Shown here piece after piece: positions 33,905-42,012 of a stretch of DNA of 64,000 nucleotides; position 1 is the first letter of the stretch, and each line of letters opens with the position of its first letter. The notes below the pieces were generated by a model. That model was not told the origin of the DNA. It saw nothing but the letters and a program-made list of their open reading frames with translations, and made no database searches. A program made the position numbers and the translations under genes. The DNA is from Foliamicus sp963666765 (GTDB taxonomy: Bacteria > Pseudomonadota > Gammaproteobacteria > Steroidobacterales > Foliamicaceae). The stretch is from contig OY762933.1 in assembly GCA_963666765.1 (NCBI GenBank), forward strand, positions 2,666,001 through 2,730,000, read 5' to 3'.

Positions 33905-35892
33905 CTCGGCTGACAGCGGACGTCCACGAACGCCGGCTCTCCGCCATCGACGACCTCCGCGGCGCGGGCCAGGGCCGGGCCCAGGTCGTCCGGGTCGGTA
34001 ATCGGGCCTTCCGCCCACACACCCATGGCGCCGGCCATGCGGGAAAAGTCGATGTCGGGATTGCGCAATTCGTTGCCCACCCGCCAACTGCTGTCGATCC
34101 CGCGCTGCCGCCGCGCCGCCATGCGCTGCAGGTGCATGAATTCCTGGTGATACCCCTGGTTGTTGTGGGTCACCGTCAACAGCGGAATGCGGTGATACGC
34201 GGCAGTCCAGAATGCGCCCGGTGTGTACATCAGGTCACCATCCTTCTGCACGTTGACCGCGAACCGGCCCTCGGCGCGGTGGGCCAGCGCCGCGCCAATG
34301 GCCGCCGGCGCCCCATAGCCGAGACCGGCGCCGCCCGAACGGCCGATGTACTGATGGTGGCTTTCGATGGGCCATAGCCGTCGGGCCCAGCGGCTTTGCG
34401 CACCGTCGTCCGAGACCAGCGCCCAGTCCCGGTCCTTCACTACGTTCCACAGTTCGGCGTAGAGGCGGGCCGTGCTCACCGGACTGGCGTTCCAGCCGTA
34501 GCGCGCCGCATCCAGGGCCTGCGCGCGGGCGAGCGAGTGGGCCTCCCTCCAGCGCGCTTCCCTGGCGGCGTTGGTCGCGCGTCTCGCAGGCCGCATCCCC
34601 GAGAGTACGGCATCGGTCAACATCGGCAACGTGGCCTGCGCGTCCCCGGCGATGGAGAGGTCCGACGGATAGAAACGCTGGAAATTCTGGTAGTTGGACT
34701 TCGTGAACAGGTCGTTGGAGCCGATGCTGATCACGCGGGCGTCCGGCCGCGCCTTGCGCACGCTGTCGCGGTGGACCCGGTCGCGCACGGTGTTGATCAC
34801 GCCCCAGACATCGAAGAGTTCCAGCCCGAGCACCACGTCGGCCTGGGCTACCGCGGTCGCATCCTGCGAGAGGTAGTGCGTGTTCGGGAAGTTCATGCGT
34901 CCGAACTGGTTGACCACCGGCGCCTGCAGGGCTTCGGCCAGCGCGACGAGCCGCTCCACCCCCACCTGGTCGCGGGCCATCAGGTCCGCCACGATCACGG
35001 GCGATTCCGCTTCCAGCAGCCAGCGCGCCGCCTCGGCGACCGCGGCCTCGTTGCCGGTGGGCGGCTGATTGACGGAAACGGAAAACAGGCTCAGGCGCTG
35101 ATCGCCCGCCTCGGCCTCCTGCAGATGGCCGTCCAGCACCACGGCCACGGGTCCCGCCGGCGGCGTCATCGCGATCTTGAGGGCGCGGGCCATGGACTCG
35201 GCGTAGTGCTGCAGGGAAAGCGGCATGTCGTCCCACTTGATGTAATCGCGTATGACCCGCACGCAGTCCTGCGCGGAATGCGACCACTCCACGCCCGCCC
35301 GGCGCTCCGTCGCCTCCAGGTGGTTGCCCGCGAGCAGAATCATCGGCGCCCGGTCGCACCAGGCGTTGTAGACCGCCATGGAAGCGTGCTGCAGTCCCAC
35401 GGTGCCGTGGCAGAGCACGCCCATGGGCTTGCCGCTGACCTTGTAGTAGCCATGGGCCATGGCCGCCGCCTGTTCCTCGTGCACGCAGGTCAGCAGTTCG
35501 GGCGCCTGGTTGCCGCCGTAGTTGACGATGGATTCCTGCAGTCCGCGGAAGCTGGAACCCGGATTGGTGGCGATGTATTCGAGACCGAGCCGCCGGATGA
35601 CGTCCAGCATGAAATCGGAACCCGGATTGCGGACAAAATACTCGCGCGCCTGATCGGCGCTGTAGCCGTCCGGTATTTCCGATTCCATCGCTTCCTGGGC
35701 GGCCGTGGGCGGCAAGGCGCCGGGCGCCTGCGCATCGTCGGCCGCCCGCCGCGCCGAAGCCTTGCCTGCGGCGCCGGCGCCTGTTGCGGCCAGCCCGGCC
35801 GCCATTGCGGACGAAAGGAAATCCCTGCGGTTGACGCGCGCCGGTTCCTCCCGGCCGGATGGGGCTGGGTGGGGCTGGTTGTCGGGCTTCAC
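33901..35892 (-). CDS. Tat-exported thiamine-diphosphate-dependent enzyme
   Basis: This 663-residue protein has the acetolactate-synthase/benzoylformate-decarboxylase fold. The GTG start follows a strong GGGGAGGAAA site. The N-terminus has a twin-arginine signal (RVNRRDFLSSAMAAGLAATG, R22-R23). The PYR domain holds the catalytic Glu at HEEQ (E139/E140), and the C-terminal PP domain holds the ThDP-metal motif running from DGDLMYTPG to THNNQGY. Family members decarboxylate, ligate or oxidise 2-oxo acids, nearly always in the cytoplasm. Export plus the coupled cytochrome c suggests a periplasmic 2-oxo-acid oxidoreductase. The substrate is unknown, and FAD binding as in pyruvate oxidase is not evident by eye. 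Confidence 0.85.
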   Translation of the reverse strand: MKPDNQPHPAPSGREEPARVNRRDFLSSAMAAGLAATGAGAAGKASARRAADDAQAPGALPPTAAQEAMESEIPDGYSADQAREYFVRNPGSDFMLDVIRRLGLEYIATNPGSSFRGLQESIVNYGGNQAPELLTCVHEEQAAAMAHGYYKVSGKPMGVLCHGTVGLQHASMAVYNAWCDRAPMILLAGNHLEATERRAGVEWSHSAQDCVRVIRDYIKWDDMPLSLQHYAESMARALKIAMTPPAGPVAVVLDGHLQEAEAGDQRLSLFSVSVNQPPTGNEAAVAEAARWLLEAESPVIVADLMARDQVGVERLVALAEALQAPVVNQFGRMNFPNTHYLSQDATAVAQADVVLGLELFDVWGVINTVRDRVHRDSVRKARPDARVISIGSNDLFTKSNYQNFQRFYPSDLSIAGDAQATLPMLTDAVLSGMRPARRATNAAREARWREAHSLARAQALDAARYGWNASPVSTARLYAELWNVVKDRDWALVSDDGAQSRWARRLWPIESHHQYIGRSGGAGLGYGAPAAIGAALAHRAEGRFAVNVQKDGDLMYTPGAFWTAAYHRIPLLTVTHNNQGYHQEFMHLQRMAARRQRGIDSSWRVGNELRNPDIDFSRMAGAMGVWAEGPITDPDDLGPALARAAEVVDGGEPAFVDVRCQPR

Positions 35893-35981
35893 GTTTCCTC
35901 CCCGGCATGACGCTGAAGGAATTCCATGATAAGGGCCGCGGTTGGCGACGCTTCCCGGTTGTACCATGGGTTTGATCGAAG

Positions 35982-36851
35982 ATGCCGAAACGCTTTCTCA
36001 ACGCGCGAACAACCCGTGATGGCGCCGGGTCCGCACTCGACATCAGGCGCTACGCGCCCGCGCTCGGCGCCGAAGTCAGGGGCGTCGATCTCGCGGGCGG
36101 CCTTGATCCCGCGACGTGCGAGCAGGTTCGCGCGGCCCTGCTCGCACACCAGGTGCTGTTCTTCAAGGACCAGACGGAGATTTCCCCGCGAACTCAAATC
36201 GAGATTGGCAGGATGTTCGGCGAGCTTCACATGCACCCCGCCGCCCCTCAGATGGCGGGCCACCCCGAAATCTTCGAAATCTACGTGAGCAGGAACTCGA
36301 AGATCGCCAACGGCGAATTCTGGCACTCCGACGTGTCCTGCGACGAAGTGCCGCCGCTCGGCACGATCCTGCAACTGCACATCCTCCCTCCGGTCGGCGG
36401 CGACACGCTGTTCGCCAACATGTACGCGGCCTATGACGCTCTATCGGAGCCGATGAAGCGGATGCTCGAAGGACTGAGCGCCCTGCACGAATCCGAGCAC
36501 GTCTACCGCGAGCGCTACTCCGATCGTGGCGTGGACGACACCGCCAGGGAATATCCAAGCGCGATTCACCCCGTCGTCCGTACGCACCCGGAGACCGGCC
36601 GAAAGGCGCTTTTTGTAAACCGCACGTTCACGACCCGGATCAACGAACTCGAAGCGGCCGAGAGCGAAGCGCTGCTCGGATTCCTCTTCGATCACTGCGA
36701 AGGCATCGACTTTCAGATCAGGTATCGCTGGGAACGCAACGACGTCGCCTTCTGGGACAACCGCTGCGCGATGCACCGGGCGATCTGGGACTACTGGCCC
36801 GAACGGCGCAAGGGACGGCGCGTCACGATCAAGGGCGACCGGCCGACATGA
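35982..36851 (+). CDS. TauD/TfdA-family 2-oxoglutarate-dependent dioxygenase
   Basis: This 289-residue non-heme iron dioxygenase has the Fe-binding HxD in FWHSDVS, a distal His in MHRAIWDYWP and the 2-oxoglutarate-binding Arg in KGRRVTI. The N-terminal GAEVRGVDL is the usual first motif. Such enzymes hydroxylate taurine, phenoxyacetates, alkyl sulfates and similar compounds, using O2 and 2-oxoglutarate. It is divergent from the thiamine-diphosphate gene across 89 bp, and its 3' end overlaps the convergent hydrolase by 23 bp. Confidence 0.92.
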   Translation: MPKRFLNARTTRDGAGSALDIRRYAPALGAEVRGVDLAGGLDPATCEQVRAALLAHQVLFFKDQTEISPRTQIEIGRMFGELHMHPAAPQMAGHPEIFEIYVSRNSKIANGEFWHSDVSCDEVPPLGTILQLHILPPVGGDTLFANMYAAYDALSEPMKRMLEGLSALHESEHVYRERYSDRGVDDTAREYPSAIHPVVRTHPETGRKALFVNRTFTTRINELEAAESEALLGFLFDHCEGIDFQIRYRWERNDVAFWDNRCAMHRAIWDYWPERRKGRRVTIKGDRPT

Positions 36852-37686
36852 ACGTGGGGCCGGCCCGAAGGAATTTCCTGACCAGGGCCGCCGAGGCTTC
36901 CGGTTGTTCGATCACCAGGTAGTGGCCGCTGTCGGGCACCGTGGCGAGTTCGCAGCCGGGGATCATGTGTTGGATCCTGGAGAATCCGATCCCGCTGTCG
37001 GCCGGGGCGAAGGGCGTCATGTTGTCTTCTTCCCCCGCGATCAGCAGCGTCGGCGCCTTGATGCGCCGGGCCCAGGGACTCAAGTCCACATGGTCCATCA
37101 TTTTCGTGCCGTTCACAAAGGTTTCGGGGCTGGTGTGGCTGAAAGCTTCACGCATCGAGGCCAGCTGCGCTTCGGCCTCCTCGCGCTCGTAGTAGGCTCT
37201 GCTGAAACCGGCCACGGCGGTCAGGTCCGAAACCGCCGCCATGCCGCTGTCGCGCGCCGCCCGTCGCCAGGTGGAGCGCATCATGCGGGCCGCATTGTCG
37301 TAGCGGGCCACAAAGCAACTCAGCACCAGCCGGTCGACCGATTGCGGGTAATTCGCAGCCAGGACCAGGGCCGCCATGGCGCCGAAAGACGTGCCGTGGA
37401 CATGCACCGGCGCCAATCCCAGTGTCCCGATGAATTCATGCACCTGTTCGGCAATGCCTTCCAGCCCGCCTTCCCGCGGCGCGCCGGTGCTTTGCCCGTA
37501 TCCGGGCAGGTCGAAATCGATCACCTCGAAGTCGGCGGCGACCAACGGTGTCAGGCGCTCGAAATTCCGGTGTCCGAATGCCGACCCGTGAATGTGCAGC
37601 ACCGGCACGCCGTTGCCGACGCGCCGGTACCAGATCGTCTCTCCGCCCGGCAGTGATACGGTCGTCACGGTCGCCGGCTCAGTCAA
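36829..37686 (-). CDS. Alpha/beta hydrolase
   Basis: This 285-residue hydrolase has an HG motif (VLHIHGSAFGHRN), a nucleophile elbow HGTSFGAMA, a catalytic Asp region IAGEEDNMTPF and a C-terminal His in VPDSGHYLVIEQP. It is typical of carbon-carbon hydrolases and esterases. It is the last of three same-strand genes, starting 8 bp inside the end of the MmgE/PrpD gene, so it is probably translated by coupling. Confidence 0.83.
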   Translation of the reverse strand: MTEPATVTTVSLPGGETIWYRRVGNGVPVLHIHGSAFGHRNFERLTPLVAADFEVIDFDLPGYGQSTGAPREGGLEGIAEQVHEFIGTLGLAPVHVHGTSFGAMAALVLAANYPQSVDRLVLSCFVARYDNAARMMRSTWRRAARDSGMAAVSDLTAVAGFSRAYYEREEAEAQLASMREAFSHTSPETFVNGTKMMDHVDLSPWARRIKAPTLLIAGEEDNMTPFAPADSGIGFSRIQHMIPGCELATVPDSGHYLVIEQPEASAALVRKFLRAGPTFMSAGRP

Positions 37687-39046
37687 TTCGGCAAAGCCGC
37701 ATCAGGCCGTCGATGTCCGGCGCCGATTCGAGGTCCCACACGGCGGCAAGAATCTCTTCCGCCCGTCCCGCGGGCAATACGGGTTCCGCCGCGGCACGAA
37801 AAATCCCGGCAAGTTCCTCGTCGCTCATCCGCCGGCCGGGGCTGCCGAGGAACGCGTCCACGGATGTGGACTCGGTGGCGCCGTCGCTGAACTCGATTTC
37901 CATCGAGCAGCCGTCAAAACTCTCGCGATTCTCGTCGCGGACCAGCTCCACGCGTGAGCGCAGCGCCAGGATGTCGGGGTCGGTGTAGGCGGACTCGCGC
38001 ATCTCGTCCAGCGTGAAACGTCCGCGCCGCCAGGCCGCCGCGACGCAGAAACACAGGTCGAAGCGCGCGGTGAGTTCGCTGTGCGGATCGCCGAAGCGTT
38101 GCATGCGTTCGTCGCAGATGTCCACCACGATGGGCTCGACCATGATGCGCACCCGCTCCACCTTCCGGCCCCCGGCGCGCGGCAGCAGCTCGAGCGCGCA
38201 CTCGATGGGCGCGTGCGTAATGGTTTCGGTGGGAACCGACTTGTAGCTCTGGCCGTGTATGCGCCAGGGGTCTCCCAGCGAATCGAGGATTTCTTCGATC
38301 TTCTCCGCCGGTTCGTCGGAATACGACTCGCGCATTCCCTTGTCGCCTTCGAAGGCGGTGGCGGGCGCGTCCATTCCGCGCCCGGCCAGGTCGGCCGCGT
38401 TAAGCCCCGACATGGCGGTGGCGCCGGTAATGTAGGAGAGGGTCATGCTGCCCACCGACTCATAGGCGCCGAAGGCCGTGCACATGGCAATGGCCAGGGC
38501 GTTGCGCATGCGCTCGCTGTCCAGGCCCGCCAGCAGCGAGCAGGCGGCGGCGGCGCCTACCCCGCCGGTCAGGCCGGCCGGCACAAAGCCGCGGTAGTAG
38601 CCGGTGGGCATCAGCGCCCGGGCGCAGGCCAGTTCCACTTCGATGCCCAGCGCCAGCGCCTCCACCATCTCGCGGCCGCTGTTCGCGCGGGACTCGGCGG
38701 TCGCCAGGACGGCGGGCAGGACCGCGGACGTGGCGTGCATGTAGCAGGGAATGTAGGTGTCATGGAAGTCAAGTACTTCGAACAGCGCGCCGTTCACCAT
38801 CGCCGCGCGGGCCGGTTCCATCCGGGTGCCCAGCCACAGGACCCGCGCGTTGCCTTCGCCGCCGGTCGCGCCGCCCCACTCGTGGAGGATGCGAACGACC
38901 TCGTGACCGGTCGCGCCCACCGAAGCCTTGAGCTGGTTCAGCAACAGCCTTTTCGCCTCGTGGCGCGCGTCGTCGGGGACGCCGCCGCCCGCATGGTCCC
39001 CGGCAAAGGCAACCAGGCGTTCGGCCACCGTCCGGTCCGCGCTCAT
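37679..39046 (-). CDS. MmgE/PrpD family protein
   Basis: This 455-residue member of the 2-methylcitrate dehydratase/cis-aconitate decarboxylase family has the segments NGALFEVLDFHDTY, HATSAVLPAVLA and an internal GTAFGAYE-like stretch (MCTAFGAYESVGSM). Relatives dehydrate methylcitrate or act on other tricarboxylates; many catabolic-cluster members have no known substrate. Neither methylcitrate synthase nor lyase is nearby, so a PrpD role is not supported. The ATG overlaps the upstream stop (ATGA). Confidence 0.85.
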   Translation of the reverse strand: MSADRTVAERLVAFAGDHAGGGVPDDARHEAKRLLLNQLKASVGATGHEVVRILHEWGGATGGEGNARVLWLGTRMEPARAAMVNGALFEVLDFHDTYIPCYMHATSAVLPAVLATAESRANSGREMVEALALGIEVELACARALMPTGYYRGFVPAGLTGGVGAAAACSLLAGLDSERMRNALAIAMCTAFGAYESVGSMTLSYITGATAMSGLNAADLAGRGMDAPATAFEGDKGMRESYSDEPAEKIEEILDSLGDPWRIHGQSYKSVPTETITHAPIECALELLPRAGGRKVERVRIMVEPIVVDICDERMQRFGDPHSELTARFDLCFCVAAAWRRGRFTLDEMRESAYTDPDILALRSRVELVRDENRESFDGCSMEIEFSDGATESTSVDAFLGSPGRRMSDEELAGIFRAAAEPVLPAGRAEEILAAVWDLESAPDIDGLMRLCRID

Positions 39047-39963
39047 TCTCCGGGTACTCCGTCCTGCGCTACGGCGCCGTACATCCACTCCAGCAGGCCG
39101 GATTCCTCCTGGTTTTGCGCGCCAAGCGCGCTGATCGCCCGATGCGCGGCATACCCGCGCAGCCCCACGAGGGTCGGTCGGCCGGCGTAAACGCTCGTGT
39201 AACAGGCCGCCACCGGGTACGCGTGAATCGTGCGGATGGACCTCGCCCAATCCACGGCGACCCGGTCACCGAGCAGTTCACGGCCCGTGTCCCGCCCGCC
39301 CAGCACGATTTCAACCGTGGCCTGGTATTGCTGTTCGGGCGGATGAGTCTTGATCGGGTAACCCGCCTTGCGCTCGGCCTCCATGTCCGGGGCGTCGAAC
39401 AGGCTCATCCGCACCCGCAGCACGCCGTCGAGGCCCGACCAGCGCCGGGCCAGGGCCCTGACGCATTCCCGGAACGAGGGTTCGTCCTTACGGCGGCGCA
39501 TGAACAGGGCGTAAGCCGGTGCGGTTGGCGGACCCTGGGGCGTGGCGTCGCCCGTGCGGTCGGCATAGGTGCGGGTGTTCGCACCCACGGCGCGGTAGGT
39601 CGTGCTCCGGTCCACGATCAGTTCGATGTCGCCGAGCAAGTGCGGCTTTACGTCAGGCGGCGGCGTGGCGTCGAAGGCCGCCAGGCCGGCATCGTCCCGG
39701 TAGCGAACGTCCGATGTCCACATGAGTTGCTCGCCCCGGGGGCATTCGAGCTGCACGCCTCCCGCTCCGCCCAACAGGGCGGGATCGACATCGTCGTACT
39801 GGTAGTGCCGGTAGTCGTAAATCCCGGCGCGGCGGGAAATGGCGGGGCTGTGGACGTCCCGCCAGTAGCGGCGAACCCAGGTCAGCGGCAGTTCCGGCTT
39901 TTTCCAGCCGCAGGTGATTCGGGCAATGCCGGCCCGGTTTTCGATTTCGGTCAGGTTGGTCAT
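39043..39963 (-). CDS. Hypothetical protein, possibly EthD-like
   Basis: This 306-residue protein is not clearly recognised. The N-terminal part (KKPELPLTWVRRYWRDVHSP, then YDYRHYQYD) resembles EthD-type dimeric alpha-beta barrels, and a second similar stretch (APAYALFMRRRKDEPSFREC) suggests two such modules. EthD-like proteins accompany oxidative degradation systems. It is the first gene of the operon with MmgE/PrpD and a hydrolase, which fits a catabolic role. The start is the ATG at 39963; a longer frame upstream lacks a good start. Confidence 0.6.
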   Translation of the reverse strand: MTNLTEIENRAGIARITCGWKKPELPLTWVRRYWRDVHSPAISRRAGIYDYRHYQYDDVDPALLGGAGGVQLECPRGEQLMWTSDVRYRDDAGLAAFDATPPPDVKPHLLGDIELIVDRSTTYRAVGANTRTYADRTGDATPQGPPTAPAYALFMRRRKDEPSFRECVRALARRWSGLDGVLRVRMSLFDAPDMEAERKAGYPIKTHPPEQQYQATVEIVLGGRDTGRELLGDRVAVDWARSIRTIHAYPVAACYTSVYAGRPTLVGLRGYAAHRAISALGAQNQEESGLLEWMYGAVAQDGVPGE

Positions 39964-40090
39964 TGCGCCCGATATCTTAGGGGCAGTTAACGTAACAGGC
40001 CCATTCGGCAATGTTTCCGAAGCGGCGGAAACCGCGCACTCGTATAACATGTACAGGGCGCTTTCCCGCAGTCAAAAGGAACAATTTCAC

Positions 40091-40942
40091 ATGACCATTC
40101 TCGTAGCCGGCGCGACCGGCAATGTCGGCCGCCCGACGGTTGCGGCCCTGCTTTCCCGGGGCGAATCCGTGCGCGCGCTGAGCCGCTCGGAAGACAAGTT
40201 CGGCACCCTGCCCGAAGGCGCGGAAGGCGCCGTCGCGGACCTGGAAACCGGCAGCGGCCTGGACGCGGCTCTCGACGGAGTGGACCGCTTTTTTCTGATT
40301 ACCGCCAACGGGGAAACGGAAACCCGGCGCGGCCTGAACGCCGTCAATGCCGCGAAGTCGGCCGGCGTCGGGAGGATCGTCTACCTGTCGGTGCATAACC
40401 CCGACCAGGAGCCCCCGATTCCGCACAGCCGCAGCAAATTGCCCATCGAGGCGGCGATCCGGGAAAGCGGCGCGGAGTACACGATTCTGCGCCCGAGTTA
40501 TTTCAACCAGACCGATCTCTCCGTGGTCCGCGTCGTCAAGGACTTCGGCGTTTACCCGATGCCCATCGGGACGATCGGCCAGAACCGCGTGGACACCCGC
40601 GACATCGCCGATTGCGCCGCGCGCGCATTGACCGAAGACGGGCATTCGGGGGCGGAATACGATCTGCACGGGCCGGACACGGTCAGCGGTCCCGGCGCCG
40701 CGGCGGTTTACGCGAAGCACTTCGGGCGCGAGGTCTTCTACGGCGGCGATGATGTGGAGAAATGGGGCGAGTCGGTCAAGGCGTTTATCCCGCCCTGGCT
40801 GCTGGAATCGCTGAAGAAGATGTTCCTGGCCCAGCAGGCGCACGGCCCGGCCGCCAGCGAAGGCGAGGTGGCCGCGTCGCGCATGGCCGTCGGCCATCCC
40901 CTGCGCACCTTCGACGCCTTCGTGGCCGAACTGGCCGCGTGA
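40091..40942 (+). CDS. NmrA-like NAD(P)-binding protein
   Basis: This 283-residue atypical short-chain dehydrogenase begins directly with the cofactor motif MTILVAGATGNVGRPTVAAL and has no export signal. The segments VDRFFLITAN, VGRIVYLSVHN and YTILRPSYFNQ are typical of the NmrA/QorB-like group, which act as NAD(P)H sensors, quinone reductases or isoflavone-reductase-like enzymes. An AAGGA site lies upstream. The gene stands alone, 11 bp before a MITE-like element. Confidence 0.83.
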   Translation: MTILVAGATGNVGRPTVAALLSRGESVRALSRSEDKFGTLPEGAEGAVADLETGSGLDAALDGVDRFFLITANGETETRRGLNAVNAAKSAGVGRIVYLSVHNPDQEPPIPHSRSKLPIEAAIRESGAEYTILRPSYFNQTDLSVVRVVKDFGVYPMPIGTIGQNRVDTRDIADCAARALTEDGHSGAEYDLHGPDTVSGPGAAAVYAKHFGREVFYGGDDVEKWGESVKAFIPPWLLESLKKMFLAQQAHGPAASEGEVAASRMAVGHPLRTFDAFVAELAA

Positions 40943-40953
40943 TCGCCGGCGCC

Positions 40954-41217
40954 AGTGTCGTGTCCCGCCTGTATCGTCGCATCAGCGCTTCTTCCCAGGC
41001 TCGTGGCGAGGCGCGTCCCGCCGGGAATGGCGTCTCCCATTGCCCAGGGGCGCAACGCGGCCACGGGCCAGGGGAGAAGCGCCCTTCGGGAGCGGGCGTA
41101 GCGCGCCCCCGCGGCGTTGCAGCCGTTCGCAATACGGCGAGTATTCCGTGCCGGCTGCGTCTTGCAGGGACACGCTACGCCCGCTCTGATGCGACGATAC
41201 AGGCGGGACACGACACT
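40954..41217. mobile_element. MITE-like element with 32-bp terminal inverted repeats
   Basis: The 264-bp segment is bounded by exact inverted repeats: 40954-40985 starts AGTGTCGTGTCCCGCC, and 41186-41217 is its perfect complement over 32 bp. Inside, GAGCGGGCGTAGCG (about 41090) pairs with CGCTACGCCCGCTC (about 41173), giving a further 14-bp stem. No transposase frame is present, so it would have to be moved in trans. No clear target duplication is visible at the edges. The right end supplies part of the FlhC-like stop codon. Confidence 0.85.
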
Positions 41218-41800
41218 AGCGGCAGGTGATTCGCGCCGGGCCGCTCGGCACCGGCTGTTCGCAGAAGGGGCCGCGCCCGTAGTCGAGGGCGTAGGCGTCG
41301 TGGACGTATAGCGCACCGCAGGATTCGCATGCGGCAATAGTCAGTTCCTGCGTCTCCGCCAGGGCTCGCAGCAGGGTGGCGGCAAGTTCCAGGGACATTT
41401 CTCCGCCGGGCACCAGGTGGCGGTGCATTTCGAAGGCGTCGCACAGGCGGCGCCCCTGCGAAAGCAGGCTCAGCCTGCCCGGCAGCAGGCATCCGGACGA
41501 ACCGCCGGGCACCACCAGTCCGGCGTGCATGAACAGGGACACCAAAACGGTGGATTCGCAGTGCCGGTCGCGGCTCTTGAAGAAATGCGCCACGCGGCTG
41601 GGCGGCCGCCCGCGCTTGCGGCGAGGCAGCCTGTTCCTTCCGTGCTCGGCCACGTAGCTGACATAGGCCTTGCGTATCCGGTCGCTGGAAAGCCCCGTGT
41701 AGCGTCCGATTGTGCTCGTGCGGGCCTGCAGGCCGAGCATGCGGATGGCCAGATCGAATCGGTCGAGTTCTCCCTCGTAACGGCTTTGGGTAACACGCAT
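41216..41800 (-). CDS. FlhC-like transcriptional regulator (probable)
   Basis: This 194-residue protein is close in length to FlhC (192 in E. coli). The N-terminal helical region (DLAIRMLGLQARTSTIGRYT, then LSSDRIRKAYV) and the basic RRKRGRPPS stretch match the FlhC pattern of a DNA-binding helical domain. The C-terminal AACESCGALYV with C158/C161, followed by C180 and C193, recalls the FlhC zinc site (CxxC-x16-CxxC), but the last pair is not intact. The stop codon TAG uses two bases of the adjacent MITE terminal repeat, so the original C-terminus may have been replaced. A FlhD-like gene is divergent across 212 bp. Flagellar or other targets are not visible here. Confidence 0.55.
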   Translation of the reverse strand: MRVTQSRYEGELDRFDLAIRMLGLQARTSTIGRYTGLSSDRIRKAYVSYVAEHGRNRLPRRKRGRPPSRVAHFFKSRDRHCESTVLVSLFMHAGLVVPGGSSGCLLPGRLSLLSQGRRLCDAFEMHRHLVPGGEMSLELAATLLRALAETQELTIAACESCGALYVHDAYALDYGRGPFCEQPVPSGPARITCR

Positions 41801-42012
41801 GGCACAGGTGTTCTAGCGAATTAGGATTAAGATTGCAATTCAAAAAATGGGCCATTCAGCCACTTTTTAAGGGTTGATCATGATTGCAGTGTTTGTCTGA
41901 ATAGTAAATCAAGAAAAATCGCAACTACCACATGAACCGGCGAGAGCGCCTCCTTGTCTGACAAAGAAACAGAACCTGCGTCAACACGGTAGCAGCTGGA
42001 AGGAGAATACGG
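41801..42012. promoter_or_regulatory. A+T-rich divergent intergenic region
   Basis: This is 212 bp between the FlhC-like and FlhD-like genes. Roughly 41815-41935 is visibly A+T-rich compared with the GC-rich surroundings, as expected for divergent promoters or a regulator-binding region. I could not pick a convincing -35/-10 pair. The rightward gene has a strong GGAAGGAG ribosome site at 41998-42005, 7 bp before its ATG. Confidence 0.5.

Noticed and set aside
37679..39046. 2-methylcitrate dehydratase (prpD) of propionate metabolism
   Set aside because: Family membership is clear, but no prpB, prpC or regulator is nearby and the operon is of catabolic-cluster type, so I left it at family level.
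40943..41215. Small protein-coding genes in the gap after the NmrA-like gene
   Set aside because: The apparent short frames on both strands arise from the inverted repeats of the MITE-like element.
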